Source: Cyprinodon diabolis (Eukaryota; Chordata; Actinopteri; Cyprinodontiformes; Cyprinodontidae). From it: DNA of 64,000 nt. How positions within the stretch are numbered: the stretch's first letter is position 1; every line of letters begins with the position of its first letter. A model generated the notes under the pieces. That model was not told the origin of the DNA, searched no databases, and saw nothing but the letters and a program-made list of their open reading frames with translations. Positions 24,626-38,036 of the stretch are shown piece after piece. Made by a program: the position numbers and the translations under genes. Location of the stretch: assembly GCA_030533445.1 (NCBI GenBank), contig CM060069.1:128897-192896 (forward strand). The letters run 5' to 3'.

Positions 24626-27471
24626 AACCATCAGCCAATCAAGAGAGGAGGAACTTTATCCCCCAGCCAATCAACAGAGGAGGGATTTTACCCCTCAGCC
24701 GATCAAGACAGGAGGAACTTTACCCCTCAGCCAATCAAGAGAGGAGGAACTTTAACCCTCAGCCATGAAGAGAGGAGTAACTTTAACCCTCAGCCAATGA
24801 GGAGAGGAGGAACTTTAACCCTCAGCCAATGAAGAGAGGAGTAACTTTAACCCTCAGCCAATGAGGAGAGGAGGAACTTTAACCCTCAGCAAATGAAGAG
24901 AGGAGTAACTTTAACCCTCAGCCAATGAGGAGAGGAGGAACTTTAACCCTCAGCCAATGAGGAGAGGAGTAACTTTAATCTTCAGCCAATTAAGAGAGGA
25001 GGAACTTTACCCCTCAGCCAATCAAGAGAGGAGGAACTTTAACCATCAGCCAATCAAGAGAGGAGGAACTTTAATCTTCAGCCAATAAAGAGAGGAGGAA
25101 CTTTACCCCTCAGCCAATCAAGAGAGGAGGAATTTTACCCCTCAGCCAATCAAGAGAGGAGGAACTTTACCCCTCTGCCAATCAAGAGAGGAGGAACTTT
25201 AACCATCAGCCAATTAAGAGAGGAGGAACTTTACCCCTCAGCCAATCAAGAGAGGAGGAATTATACCCCTCAGCCAATCAAGAGAGGAGGAACTTTACCC
25301 CTTAGCCAATCAAGAGAGGAGGAACTTTAACCATCAGCCAATGAAGAGAGGAGTAATTTTAACCCTCAGCCAATGAGGAGAGGAGGAACTTTAACCCTCA
25401 GCCAATGAAGAGAGGAGTAACTTTAACCCTCAGCCAATGAGGAGAGGAGGAACTTTAACCCTCAGCCAATGAGGAGAGGAGTAACTTTAATCTTCAGCCA
25501 ATCAAGAGAGGAGGAACTTTAACCATCAGCCAATCAAGAGAGGAGGAACTTTAATCTTCAGCCAATGAAGAGAGGAGGAACTTTAAACATCAGCCAATCA
25601 AGAGAGGAGGAACTTTAATCATCAGCCAATCAAGAGAGGGGGACCTTTACCCCTCAGCCAATCAGGAGAGGAGGGACTTTACACCTCAGCCAATCAAGAG
25701 AGGAGGAAGTTTAACCCTCAGCCAATTAGGAGAGGAAGAACTTTAACCCTCAGCCAATGAGGAGAGGAGGAAGTTTAACCTTCAGCCAATGAGGAGAGGA
25801 GTAACTTTAATCTTCAGCCAATCAAGAGAGGAGGAACTTTACCCCTCAGCCAATCAAGAGAGGAGGAACTTTAACCATCAGCCATTAAAGAGAGGAGGAA
25901 CTTTAACCATCAGCCAATCAAGAAGGGAGGAACTTTACCCCTCAGCCAATCAAGAGAGGAGCAATTGTACCCCTCAGCCAATCAAGAGAGGAGGAACTTT
26001 ACCCCTCGGCCAATCAAGAGAGGAGGAACTTTAACCCTCAGCCAATGAGGAGAGGAGGAACTTTAACCCTCAGCCAATGAGGAGAGGAGTAACTTTAATC
26101 TTCAGCCAATCAAGAGAGGAGGAACTTTACGCCTCAGCCAATCAAGAGAGGAGGAACTTTAACCATCAGCCAATCAAGATAGGAGCAACTTTAATCTTCA
26201 GCTAATCAAGAGAGGAGGAACTTTACCCCTCAGCCAATCAATAGAAGAGGAATTTTACCCCTCAGCCAATCAAGGGAGGAGGAACTTTACCCCCCAGCCA
26301 ATCAAGAGAGGAGGAACTTTAACCCTCAGCCAATCAAGAGAGGAGGAACTTTAGCCTTCAGGAAATCAGGAGAGGAGGAACTTTACCCCTCAGCAAATCA
26401 AGAGAGGAGGAACTTTAACCCTCCGCCAATGATGAGAGGAGGAACTTTAGCCTTCAGCCAATCAGGAGAAGAGTACTTTAACCCTCAGCCAATGAGGAGA
26501 GGAGGAGCTTTAACCATCAGCCAATCAAGAGAGGAGGACCTTTACCCCTCAGCCAATCAGGAGAGGAGGAACTTTAACCCTCAGTCAATGAGGAGAGGAG
26601 GAACTTTAACCCTCAGCAAATGAAGAGAGGAGTAACTTTAACCCTCAGCCAATGAGGAGAGGAGGAACTTTAACCCTCAGCCAATGAGGAGAGGAGTAAC
26701 TTTAATCTTCATCCAATTAAGAGAGGAGGAACTTTACCCCTCAGCCAATCAAGAGAGGAGGAACTTTAACCATCAGCCAATCAAGAGAGGAGGAACTTTA
26801 ATCTTCAGCCAATAAAGAGAGGAGGAACTTTACCCCTCAGCCAATCAAGAGAGGAGGAACTTTACCCCTCTGCCAATCAAGAGAGGAGGAACTTTAACCA
26901 TCAGCCAATTAAGAGAGGAGGAACTTTACCCCTCAGCCAATCAAGAGAGGAGGAATTATACCCCTCAGCCAATCAAGAGAGGAGGAACTTTACCCCTTAG
27001 CCAATCAAGAGAGGAGGAACTTTAACCCTCAGCCAATGAAGAGAGGAGTAATTTTAACCCTCAGCCAATGAGGAGAGGAGGAACTTTAACCCTCAGCCAA
27101 TGAAGAGAGGAGTAACTTTAACCCTCAGCCAATGAGGAGAGGAGGAACTTTAACCCTCAGCCAATGAGGAGAGGAGTAACTTTAATCTTCAGCCAATCAA
27201 GAGAGGAGGAACTTTAACCATCAGCCAATCAAGAGAGGAAGAACTTTAATCTTCAGCCAATCAAGAGAGGAGGAACTTTACCCCTCAGCCAATCAAGAGA
27301 GGAGGAACTTTAACCATCAGCCAATCAAGAGAGGAGGAACTTTAACCATCAGCCAATCAAGAGAGGAGGAACTTTAGCCTTCAGGAAATCAAGAGAGGAG
27401 GAACTTTAAACCTCAACCAAAGAGGAGAGGAGGAACTTTAACCCTCAGCCAATGAAGAAAGGAGGAACTTT

Positions 27472-27983
27472 AACCATCACCCAATCAAGAGAGGAGGAAC
27501 TTTAACCATCAGCCAATCAAGAGAGGAGGAACTTTAATCTTCAGCCAATCAAGAGAGGAGGAACGTTACCCCTCAGCCAATCAAGAGAAGAGGAACTTTA
27601 CCCCTCAGCCAATCAAGAGAGGAGGAACTTTAACCATCAGCAAATCAAGAGAGGAGGAACTTTACCCCTCAGCCAAACAAGAGAGGAGGAACTTTAATCA
27701 TCAGCCAATCAAGAGAGGAGGAACTTTAACCATCACCCAATCAAGAGAGGAGGAACTTTAACCATCAGCCAATCAAGAGAGGAGGAACTTTAATCTTCAG
27801 CCAATCAAGAGAGGAGGAACGTTACCCCTCAGCCAATCAAGAGAAGAGGAACTTTACCCCTCAGCCAATCAAGAGAGGAGGAACTTTAACCATCAGCAAA
27901 TCAAGAGAGGAGGAACTTTACCCCTCAGCCAAACAAGAGAGGAGGAACTTTAATCATCAGCCAATCAAGAGAGGAGGAACTTT
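27472..27983 (+). repeat. 256-bp (8-monomer) tandem duplication, right pair
   Basis: The same eight-monomer pair as at 24114, 3358 bp (105 monomers, two of them 31 bp) to the right; the ACCATCACCC monomer begins at 27472 and 27728. The duplication is therefore older than the internal doubling of about 3.4 kb inside the 8.3-kb unit, which in turn is older than the tandem amplification of the unit. Confidence 0.92.
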
Positions 27984-30105
27984 AACCATCAGCCAATCAA
28001 GAGAGGAGGAACTTTATCCCCCAGCCAATCAACAGAGGAGGGATTTTACCCCTCAGCCGATCAAGACAGGAGGAACTTTACCCCTCAGCCAATCAAGAGA
28101 GGAGGAACTTTAACCCTCAGCCATGAAGAGAGGAGTAACTTTAACCCTCAGCCAATGAGGAGAGGAGGAACTTTAACCCTCAGCCAATGAAGAGAGGAGT
28201 AACTTTAACCCTCAGCCAATGAGGAGAGGAGGAACTTTAACCCTCAGCAAATGAAGAGAGGAGTAACTTTAACCCTCAGCCAATGAGGAGAGGAGGAACT
28301 TTAACCCTCAGCCAATGAGGAGAGGAGTAACTTTAATCTTCAGCCAATTAAGAGAGGAGGAACTTTACCCCTCAGCCAATCAAGAGAGGAGGAACTTTAA
28401 CCATCAGCCAATCAAGAGAGGAGGAACTTTAATCTTCAGCCAATAAAGAGAGGAGGAACTTTACCCCTCAGCCAATCAAGAGAGGAGGAATTTTACCCCT
28501 CAGCCAATCAAGAGAGGAGGAACTTTACCCCTCTGCCAATCAAGAGAGGAGGAACTTTAACCATCAGCCAATTAAGAGAGGAGGAACTTTACCCCTCAGC
28601 CAATCAAGAGAGGAGGAATTATACCCCTCAGCCAATCAAGAGAGGAGGAACTTTACCCCTTAGCCAATCAAGAGAGGAGGAACTTTAACCATCAGCCAAT
28701 GAAGAGAGGAGTAATTTTAACCCTCAGCCAATGAGGAGAGGAGGAACTTTAACCCTCAGCCAAAGAAGAGAGGAGTAACTTTAACCCTCAGCCAATGAGG
28801 AGAGGAGGAACTTTAACCCTCAGCCAATGAGGAGAGGAGTAACTTTAATCTTCAGCCAATCAAGAGAGGAGGAACTTTAACCATCAGCCAATCAAGAGAG
28901 GAGGAACTTTAATCTTCAGCCAATCAAGAGAGGAGGAACTTTACCCCTCAGCCAATCAAGAGAGGATAAATTTTACCCCTCAGCCAATCAAGAGAGGAGG
29001 AACTTTAACCATCAGCCAATCATGAGAGGAGGAACTTTAGCCTTCAGCAAATCAAGAGAGGAGGAACTTTAACCCTCAACCAATGAGGAGAGGAGGAACT
29101 TTAACCCTCAGCCAATGAGGAGAGGAGGAACTTTACAACTCAGCCAATGAGGAGAGGAGGAACTTTAACCCTTTGCCAATGAAGAGAGGAGTAACTTTAG
29201 CCCTCAGCCAATGAGGAGAGGAGGAACTTTAACCATCAGCCAATGAGGAGAGGAGTAACTTTAATCTTCAGCCAATGAAGAGAGGAGGAACTTTAAACAT
29301 CAGCCAATCAAGAGAGGAGGAACTTTAATCATCAGCCAATCAAGAGAGGAGGAACTTTACCCCTCAGCCAATCAAGAGAGGAGAAATTTTACCCCTCAGC
29401 CAATCAAGAGAGGAGGAACTTTACCCCTCAGCCAATCAGAAGAGGAGGAACTTTAACCATCAGCCAATCAAGAGAGGAGGAACTTTAGCCTTCAGGAAAT
29501 CAAGAGAGGAGGAACTTTAAACCTCAACCAATGAGGAGAGGAGGAACTTTAACCCTCAGCCAATGAGTAGAGGAGCAACTTTAATCTTCAGCCAATCAAG
29601 AGAGGAGGAACTTTAACCATCACCCAATCAAGAGAGGAGGAACTTTAACCATCAGCCAATCAAGAGAGAAGGAACTTTAATCTTCAGCCAATCAAGAGAG
29701 GAGGAACGTTACCCCTCAGCCAAACAAGAGAGGAGGAACTTTAATCATCAGCCAATCAAGAGAGGAGGAACTTTAACCATCAGCCAATCAAGAGAGGAGG
29801 AACTTTATCCCCCAGCCAATCAACAGAGGAGGGATTTTACCCCTCAGACGATCAAGACAGGAGGAACTTTACCCCTCAGCCAATCAAGAGAGGAGGAACT
29901 TTAACCCTCAGCCATGAAGAGAGGAGTAACTTTAACCCTCAGCCAATGAGGAGAGGAGGAACTTTAACCCTCAGCCAATGAAGAGAGGAGTAACTTTAAC
30001 CCTCAGCCAATGAGGAGAGGAGGAACTTTAACCCTCAGCAAATGAAGAGAGGAGTAACTTTAACCCTCAGCCAATGAGGAGAGGAGGAACTTTAACCCTC
30101 AGCCA

Positions 30106-33100
30106 ATGAGGAGAGGAGTAACTTTAATCTTCAGCCAATTAAGAGAGGAGGAACTTTACCCCTCAGCCAATCAAGAGAGGAGGAACTTTAACCATCAGCC
30201 AATCAAGAGAGGAGGAACTTTAATCTTCAGCCAATCAAGAGAGGAGGAACTTTACCCCTCAGCCAATCAAGAGAGGAGGAATTTTACCCCTCAGCCAATC
30301 AAGAGAGGAGGAACTTTACCCCTCTGCCAATCAAGAGAGGAGGAACTTTAACCATCAGCCAATCAAGAGAGGAGGAACTTTACCCCTCAGCCAATCAAGA
30401 GAGGAGGAATTTTACCCCTCAGCCAATCAAGAGAGGAGGAACTTTACCCCTTAGCCAATCAAGAGAGGAGGAACTTTAACCCTCAGCCAATGAAGAGAGG
30501 AGTAATTTTAACCCTCAGCCAATGAGGAGAGGAGGAACTTTAACCCTCAGCCAATGAAGAGAGGAGTAACTTTAACCCTCAGCCAATGAGGAGAGGAGGA
30601 ACTATAACCCTCAGCCGATGAGGAGAGGAGTAACTTTGATCTTCAGCCAATCAAGAGAGGAGGAACTTTAACCATCAGCCAATCAAGAGAGGAGGAACTT
30701 TAATCTTCAGCCAATCAAGAGAGGAGGAACTTTAATCTTCAGCCAATCAAGAGAGGAGAAATTTTACCCCTCAGCCAATCAAGAGAGGAGGAACTTTACC
30801 CCTCAGCCAATCAAGAGAGGAGGAACTTTAACCATCAGCCAATCAAGAGAGGAGGAACTTTAGCCTTCAGGAAATCAAGAGAGGAGGAACTTTAAACCTC
30901 AACCAATGAGGAGAGGAGGAACTTTAACCCTCAGCCAATGAGTAGAGGAGTAACTTTAATCTTCAGCCAATCAAGAGAGGAGGAACTTTAACCATCACCC
31001 AATCAAGAGAGGAGGAACTTTAACCATCAGCCAATCAAGAGAGGAGGAACTTTAATCTTCAGCCAATCAAGAGAGGAGGAACGTTACCCCTCAGCCAATC
31101 AAGAGAGGAGGAACTTTACCCCTCAGCCAATCAAGAGAGGAGGAACTTTAACTATCAGCAAATCAAGAGAGGAGGAACTTTACCCCTCAGCCAAACAAGA
31201 GAGGAGGAACTTTAATCATCAGCCAATCAAGAGAGGAGGAACTTTAACCATCAGCCAATCAAGAGAGGAGGAACTTTATCCCCCAGCCAATCAACAGAGG
31301 AGGGATTTTACCCCTCAGACGATCAAGACAGGAGGAACTTTACCCCTCAGCCAATCAAGAGAGGAGGAACTTTAACCCTCAGCCATGAAGAGAGGAGTAA
31401 CTTTAACCCTCAGCCAATGAGGAGAGGAGGAACTTTAACCCTCAGCCAATGAAGAGAGGAGTAACTTTAACCCTCAGCCAATGAGGAGAGGAGGAACTTT
31501 AACCCTCAGCAAATGAAGAGAGGAGTAACTTTAACCCTCAGCCAATGAGGAGAGGAGGAACTTTAACCCTCAGCCAATGAGGAGAGGAGTAACTTTAATC
31601 TTCAGCCAATTAAGAGAGGAGGAACTTTACCCCTCAGCCAATCAAGAGAGGAGGAACTTTAACCATCAGCCAATCAAGAGAGGAGGAACTTTAATCTTCA
31701 GCCAATAAAGAGAGGAGGAACTTTACCCCTCAGCCAATCAAGAGAGGAGGAATTTTACCCCTCAGCCAATCAAGAGAGGAGGAACTTTACCCCTCTGCCA
31801 ATCAAGAGAGGAGGAACTTTAACCATCAGCCAATTAAGAGAGGAGGAACTTTACCCCTCAGCCAATCAAGAGAGGAGGAATTATACCCCTCAGCCAATCA
31901 AGAGAGCAGGAACTTTACCCCTTAGCCAATCAAGAGAGGAGGAACTTTAACCCTCAGCCAATGAAGAGAGGAGTAATTTTAACCCTCAGCCAATGAGGGG
32001 AGGAGGAACTTTAACCCTCAGAAAATGAAGAGAGGAGTAACTTTAACCCTCAGCCAATGAGGAGAGGAGGAACTTTAACCCTCAGCCAATGAGGAGAGGA
32101 GTAACTTTAATCTTCAGCCAATCAAGAGAGGAGGAACTTTAACCATCAGCCAATCAAGAGAGGAAGAACTTTAATCTTCAGCCAATCAAGAGAGGAGGAA
32201 CTTTACCCCTCAGCCAATCAAGAGAGGAGAAATTTTACCCCTCAGCCAATCAAGAGAGGAGGAACTTTACCCCTCAGCCAATCAAGAGAGGAGGAACTTT
32301 AACCATCAGCCAATCAAGAGAGGAGGAACTTTAGCCTTCAGGAAATCAAGAGAGGAGGAACTTTAAACCTCAACCAAAGAGGAGAGGAGGAACTTTAACC
32401 CTCAGCCAATGAAGAAAGGAGGAACTTTAACCATCACCCAATCAAGAGAGGAGGAACTTTAACCATCAGCCAATCAAGAGAGGAGGAACTTTAATCTTCA
32501 GCCAATCAAGAGAGGAGGAACGTTACCCCTCAGCCAATCAAGAGAAGAGGAACTTTACCCCTCAGCCAATCAAGAGAGGAGGAACTTTAACCATCAGCAA
32601 ATCAAGAGAGGAGGAACTTTACCCCTCAGCCAAACAAGAGAGGAGGAACTTTAATCATCAGCCAATCAAGAGAGGAGGAACTTTAACCATCACCCAATCA
32701 AGAGAGGAGGAACTTTAACCATCAGCCAATCAAGAGAGGAGGAACTTTAATCTTCAGCCAATCAAGAGAGGAGGAACGTTACCCCTCAGCCAATCAAGAG
32801 AAGAGGAACTTTACCCCTCAGCCAATCAAGAGAGGAGGAACTTTAACCATCAGCAAATCAAGAGAGGAGGAACTTTACCCCTCAGCCAAACAAGAGAGGA
32901 GGAACTTTAATCATCAGCCAATCAAGAGAGGAGGAACTTTAACCATCAGCCAATCAAGAGAGGAGGAACTTTATCCCCCAGCCAATCAACAGAGGAGGGA
33001 TTTTACCCCTCAGCCGATCAAGACAGGAGGAACTTTACCCCTCAGCCAATCAAGAGAGGAGGAACTTTAACCCTCAGCCATGAAGAGAGGAGTAACTTTA

Positions 33101-36100
33101 ACCCTCAGCCAATGAGGAGAGGAGGAACTTTAACCCTCAGCCAATGAAGAGAGGAGTAACTTTAACCCTCAGCCAATGAGGAGAGGAGGAACTTTAACCC
33201 TCAGCAAATGAAGAGAGGAGTAACTTTAACCCTCAGCCAATGAGGAGAGGAGGAACTTTAACCCTCAGCCAATGAGGAGAGGAGTAACTTTAATCTTCAG
33301 CCAATTAAGAGAGGAGGAACTTTACCCCTCAGCCAATCAAGAGAGGAGGAACTTTAACCATCAGCCAATCAAGAGAGGAGGAACTTTAATCTTCAGCCAA
33401 TAAAGAGAGGAGGAACTTTACCCCTCAGCCAATCAAGAGAGGAGGAATTTTACCCCTCAGCCAATCAAGAGAGGAGGAACTTTACCCCTCTGCCAATCAA
33501 GAGAGGAGGAACTTTAACCATCAGCCAATTAAGAGAGGAGGAACTTTACCCCTCAGCCAATCAAGAGAGGAGGAATTATACCCCTCAGCCAATCAAGAGA
33601 GGAGGAACTTTACCCCTTAGCCAATCAAGAGAGGAGGAACTTTAACCATCAGCCAATGAAGAGAGGAGTAATTTTAACCCTCAGCCAATGAGGAGAGGAG
33701 GAACTTTAACCCTCAGCCAATGAAGAGAGGAGTAACTTTAACCCTCAGCCAATGAGGAGAGGAGGAACTTTAACCCTCAGCCAATGAGGAGAGGAGTAAC
33801 TTTAATCTTCAGCCAATCAAGAGAGGAGGAACTTTAACCATCAGCCAATCAAGAGAGGAGGAACTTTAATCTTCAGCCAATGAAGAGAGGAGGAACTTTA
33901 AACATCAGCCAATCAAGAGAGGAGGAACTTTAATCATCAGCCAATCAAGAGAGGGGGACCTTTACCCCTCAGCCAATCAGGAGAGGAGGGACTTTACACC
34001 TCAGCCAATCAAGAGAGGAGGAAGTTTAACCCTCAGCCAATTAGGAGAGGAAGAACTTTAACCCTCAGCCAATGAGGAGAGGAGGAAGTTTAACCTTCAG
34101 CCAATGAGGAGAGGAGTAACTTTAATCTTCAGCCAATCAAGAGAGGAGGAACTTTACCCCTCAGCCAATCAAGAGAGGAGGAACTTTAACCATCAGCCAT
34201 TAAAGAGAGGAGGAACTTTAACCATCAGCCAATCAAGAAGGGAGGAACTTTACCCCTCAGCCAATCAAGAGAGGAGCAATTGTACCCCTCAGCCAATCAA
34301 GAGAGGAGGAACTTTACCCCTCGGCCAATCAAGAGAGGAGGAACTTTAACCCTCAGCCAATGAGGAGAGGAGGAACTTTAACCCTCAGCCAATGAGGAGA
34401 GGAGTAACTTTAATCTTCAGCCAATCAAGAGAGGAGGAACTTTACGCCTCAGCCAATCAAGAGAGGAGGAACTTTAACCATCAGCCAATCAAGATAGGAG
34501 CAACTTTAATCTTCAGCTAATCAAGAGAGGAGGAACTTTACCCCTCAGCCAATCAATAGAAGAGGAATTTTACCCCTCAGCCAATCAAGGGAGGAGGAAC
34601 TTTACCCCCCAGCCAATCAAGAGAGGAGGAACTTTAACCCTCAGCCAATCAAGAGAGGAGGAACTTTAGCCTTCAGGAAATCAGGAGAGGAGGAACTTTA
34701 CCCCTCAGCAAATCAAGAGAGGAGGAACTTTAACCCTCCGCCAATGATGAGAGGAGGAACTTTAGCCTTCAGCCAATCAGGAGAAGAGTACTTTAACCCT
34801 CAGCCAATGAGGAGAGGAGGAGCTTTAACCATCAGCCAATCAAGAGAGGAGGACCTTTACCCCTCAGCCAATCAGGAGAGGAGGAACTTTAACCCTCAGT
34901 CAATGAGGAGAGGAGGAACTTTAACCCTCAGCAAATGAAGAGAGGAGTAACTTTAACCCTCAGCCAATGAGGAGAGGAGGAACTTTAACCCTCAGCCAAT
35001 GAGGAGAGGAGTAACTTTAATCTTCATCCAATTAAGAGAGGAGGAACTTTACCCCTCAGCCAATCAAGAGAGGAGGAACTTTAACCATCAGCCAATCAAG
35101 AGAGGAGGAACTTTAATCTTCAGCCAATAAAGAGAGGAGGAACTTTACCCCTCAGCCAATCAAGAGAGGAGGAACTTTACCCCTCTGCCAATCAAGAGAG
35201 GAGGAACTTTAACCATCAGCCAATTAAGAGAGGAGGAACTTTACCCCTCAGCCAATCAAGAGAGGAGGAATTATACCCCTCAGCCAATCAAGAGAGGAGG
35301 AACTTTACCCCTTAGCCAATCAAGAGAGGAGGAACTTTAACCCTCAGCCAATGAAGAGAGGAGTAATTTTAACCCTCAGCCAATGAGGAGAGGAGGAACT
35401 TTAACCCTCAGCCAATGAAGAGAGGAGTAACTTTAACCCTCAGCCAATGAGGAGAGGAGGAACTTTAACCCTCAGCCAATGAGGAGAGGAGTAACTTTAA
35501 TCTTCAGCCAATCAAGAGAGGAGGAACTTTAACCATCAGCCAATCAAGAGAGGAAGAACTTTAATCTTCAGCCAATCAAGAGAGGAGGAACTTTACCCCT
35601 CAGCCAATCAAGAGAGGAGGAACTTTAACCATCAGCCAATCAAGAGAGGAGGAACTTTAACCATCAGCCAATCAAGAGAGGAGGAACTTTAGCCTTCAGG
35701 AAATCAAGAGAGGAGGAACTTTAAACCTCAACCAAAGAGGAGAGGAGGAACTTTAACCCTCAGCCAATGAAGAAAGGAGGAACTTTAACCATCACCCAAT
35801 CAAGAGAGGAGGAACTTTAACCATCAGCCAATCAAGAGAGGAGGAACTTTAATCTTCAGCCAATCAAGAGAGGAGGAACGTTACCCCTCAGCCAATCAAG
35901 AGAAGAGGAACTTTACCCCTCAGCCAATCAAGAGAGGAGGAACTTTAACCATCAGCAAATCAAGAGAGGAGGAACTTTACCCCTCAGCCAAACAAGAGAG
36001 GAGGAACTTTAATCATCAGCCAATCAAGAGAGGAGGAACTTTAACCATCACCCAATCAAGAGAGGAGGAACTTTAACCATCAGCCAATCAAGAGAGGAGG

Positions 36101-38036
36101 AACTTTAATCTTCAGCCAATCAAGAGAGGAGGAACGTTACCCCTCAGCCAATCAAGAGAAGAGGAACTTTACCCCTCAGCCAATCAAGAGAGGAGGAACT
36201 TTAACCATCAGCAAATCAAGAGAGGAGGAACTTTACCCCTCAGCCAAACAAGAGAGGAGGAACTTTAATCATCAGCCAATCAAGAGAGGAGGAACTTTAA
36301 CCATCAGCCAATCAAGAGAGGAGGAACTTTATCCCCCAGCCAATCAACAGAGGAGGGATTTTACCCCTCAGCCGATCAAGACAGGAGGAACTTTACCCCT
36401 CAGCCAATCAAGAGAGGAGGAACTTTAACCCTCAGCCATGAAGAGAGGAGTAACTTTAACCCTCAGCCAATGAGGAGAGGAGGAACTTTAACCCTCAGCC
36501 AATGAAGAGAGGAGTAACTTTAACCCTCAGCCAATGAGGAGAGGAGGAACTTTAACCCTCAGCAAATGAAGAGAGGAGTAACTTTAACCCTCAGCCAATG
36601 AGGAGAGGAGGAACTTTAACCCTCAGCCAATGAGGAGAGGAGTAACTTTAATCTTCAGCCAATTAAGAGAGGAGGAACTTTACCCCTCAGCCAATCAAGA
36701 GAGGAGGAACTTTAACCATCAGCCAATCAAGAGAGGAGGAACTTTAATCTTCAGCCAATAAAGAGAGGAGGAACTTTACCCCTCAGCCAATCAAGAGAGG
36801 AGGAATTTTACCCCTCAGCCAATCAAGAGAGGAGGAACTTTACCCCTCTGCCAATCAAGAGAGGAGGAACTTTAACCATCAGCCAATTAAGAGAGGAGGA
36901 ACTTTACCCCTCAGCCAATCAAGAGAGGAGGAATTATACCCCTCAGCCAATCAAGAGAGGAGGAACTTTACCCCTTAGCCAATCAAGAGAGGAGGAACTT
37001 TAACCATCAGCCAATGAAGAGAGGAGTAATTTTAACCCTCAGCCAATGAGGAGAGGAGGAACTTTAACCCTCAGCCAAAGAAGAGAGGAGTAACTTTAAC
37101 CCTCAGCCAATGAGGAGAGGAGGAACTTTAACCCTCAGCCAATGAGGAGAGGAGTAACTTTAATCTTCAGCCAATCAAGAGAGGAGGAACTTTAACCATC
37201 AGCCAATCAAGAGAGGAGGAACTTTAATCTTCAGCCAATCAAGAGAGGAGGAACTTTACCCCTCAGCCAATCAAGAGAGGATAAATTTTACCCCTCAGCC
37301 AATCAAGAGAGGAGGAACTTTAACCATCAGCCAATCATGAGAGGAGGAACTTTAGCCTTCAGCAAATCAAGAGAGGAGGAACTTTAACCCTCAACCAATG
37401 AGGAGAGGAGGAACTTTAACCCTCAGCCAATGAGGAGAGGAGGAACTTTACAACTCAGCCAATGAGGAGAGGAGGAACTTTAACCCTTTGCCAATGAAGA
37501 GAGGAGTAACTTTAGCCCTCAGCCAATGAGGAGAGGAGGAACTTTAACCATCACCCAATCAAGAGAGGAGGAACTTTAACCATCAGCCAATCAAGAGAGA
37601 AGGAACTTTAATCTTCAGCCAATCAAGAGAGGAGGAACGTTACCCCTCAGCCAAACAAGAGAGGAGGAACTTTAATCATCAGCCAATCAAGAGAGGAGGA
37701 ACTTTAACCATCAGCCAATCAAGAGAGGAGGAACTTTATCCCCCAGCCAATCAACAGAGGAGGGATTTTACCCCTCAGACGATCAAGACAGGAGGAACTT
37801 TACCCCTCAGCCAATCAAGAGAGGAGGAACTTTAACCCTCAGCCATGAAGAGAGGAGTAACTTTAACCCTCAGCCAATGAGGAGAGGAGGAACTTTAACC
37901 CTCAGCCAATGAAGAGAGGAGTAACTTTAACCCTCAGCCAATGAGGAGAGGAGGAACTTTAACCCTCAGCAAATGAAGAGAGGAGTAACTTTAACCCTCA
38001 GCCAATGAGGAGAGGAGGAACTTTAACCCTCAGCCA
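30106..38036 (+). repeat. 8.3-kb unit, copy 2 (7931 bp, 248 monomers)
   Basis: Same order as copy 1, with segment A at 34104 and segment B at 34744. It is shorter by 384 bp, exactly twelve 32-bp monomers, because the stretch equivalent to 29239-29622 is absent after 37553. All five 31-bp monomers are kept (ATG of the CCATGAAG type at 31385, 33080, 36438 and 37845; the fifth in segment B). Confidence 0.93.
37553..37554. other. Deletion junction: 12 monomers (384 bp) missing between copies 2 and 3
   Basis: On the left, sequence follows 29238 (ACCATCA of a monomer that elsewhere continues GCCAATGAGG); on the right it follows 29623 (CCCAATCAAG). Both parents share AACTTTAACCATCA at the break, so the join lies within a stretch of identical bases in the same monomer phase. 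The removed sequence is present at 29239-29622 and at 45485-45868. This is the expected footprint of an in-register unequal exchange or slippage. Confidence 0.93.

Larger units (their letters stand above)
23262..29060 (+). repeat. Internal ~3.4-kb duplication within the 8.3-kb unit
   Basis: Sequence from the C' segment at 23262 recurs from 26684 (offset 3422 falling to 3358 as the right copy lacks two monomers, one being the GGAATTTT monomer near 26850). Both halves carry a C' segment, the CCAAAGAGG monomer, the 256-bp pair, CAACAGAGGAGGG, CCATGAAG and another C' segment. They differ by point variants, for example CAGCCAAAGAAG near 28761 in the right half only. Segments A and B lie between the two halves. 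The right-hand end of the homology is approximate. Confidence 0.75.
21791..30105 (+). repeat. 8.3-kb unit, copy 1 (8315 bp, 260 monomers)
   Basis: Taken from segment C to the next segment C. Contents in order: segment C (21791-22036), TTTGATCTT, a CCATGAAG 31-mer at 23070, C' with CCAATAAAG at 23389, a 256-bp tandem duplication at 24114-24625, CCATGAAG at 24765, C' at 25084, segment A (25789-26034), segment B (26429-26623), C' at 26811, a second 256-bp duplication at 27472-27983, CCATGAAG at 28123, C' at 28442, the ACAACTCAG and CCTTTGCC monomers near 29130-29175, and CCATGAAG at 29914. Confidence 0.93.
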
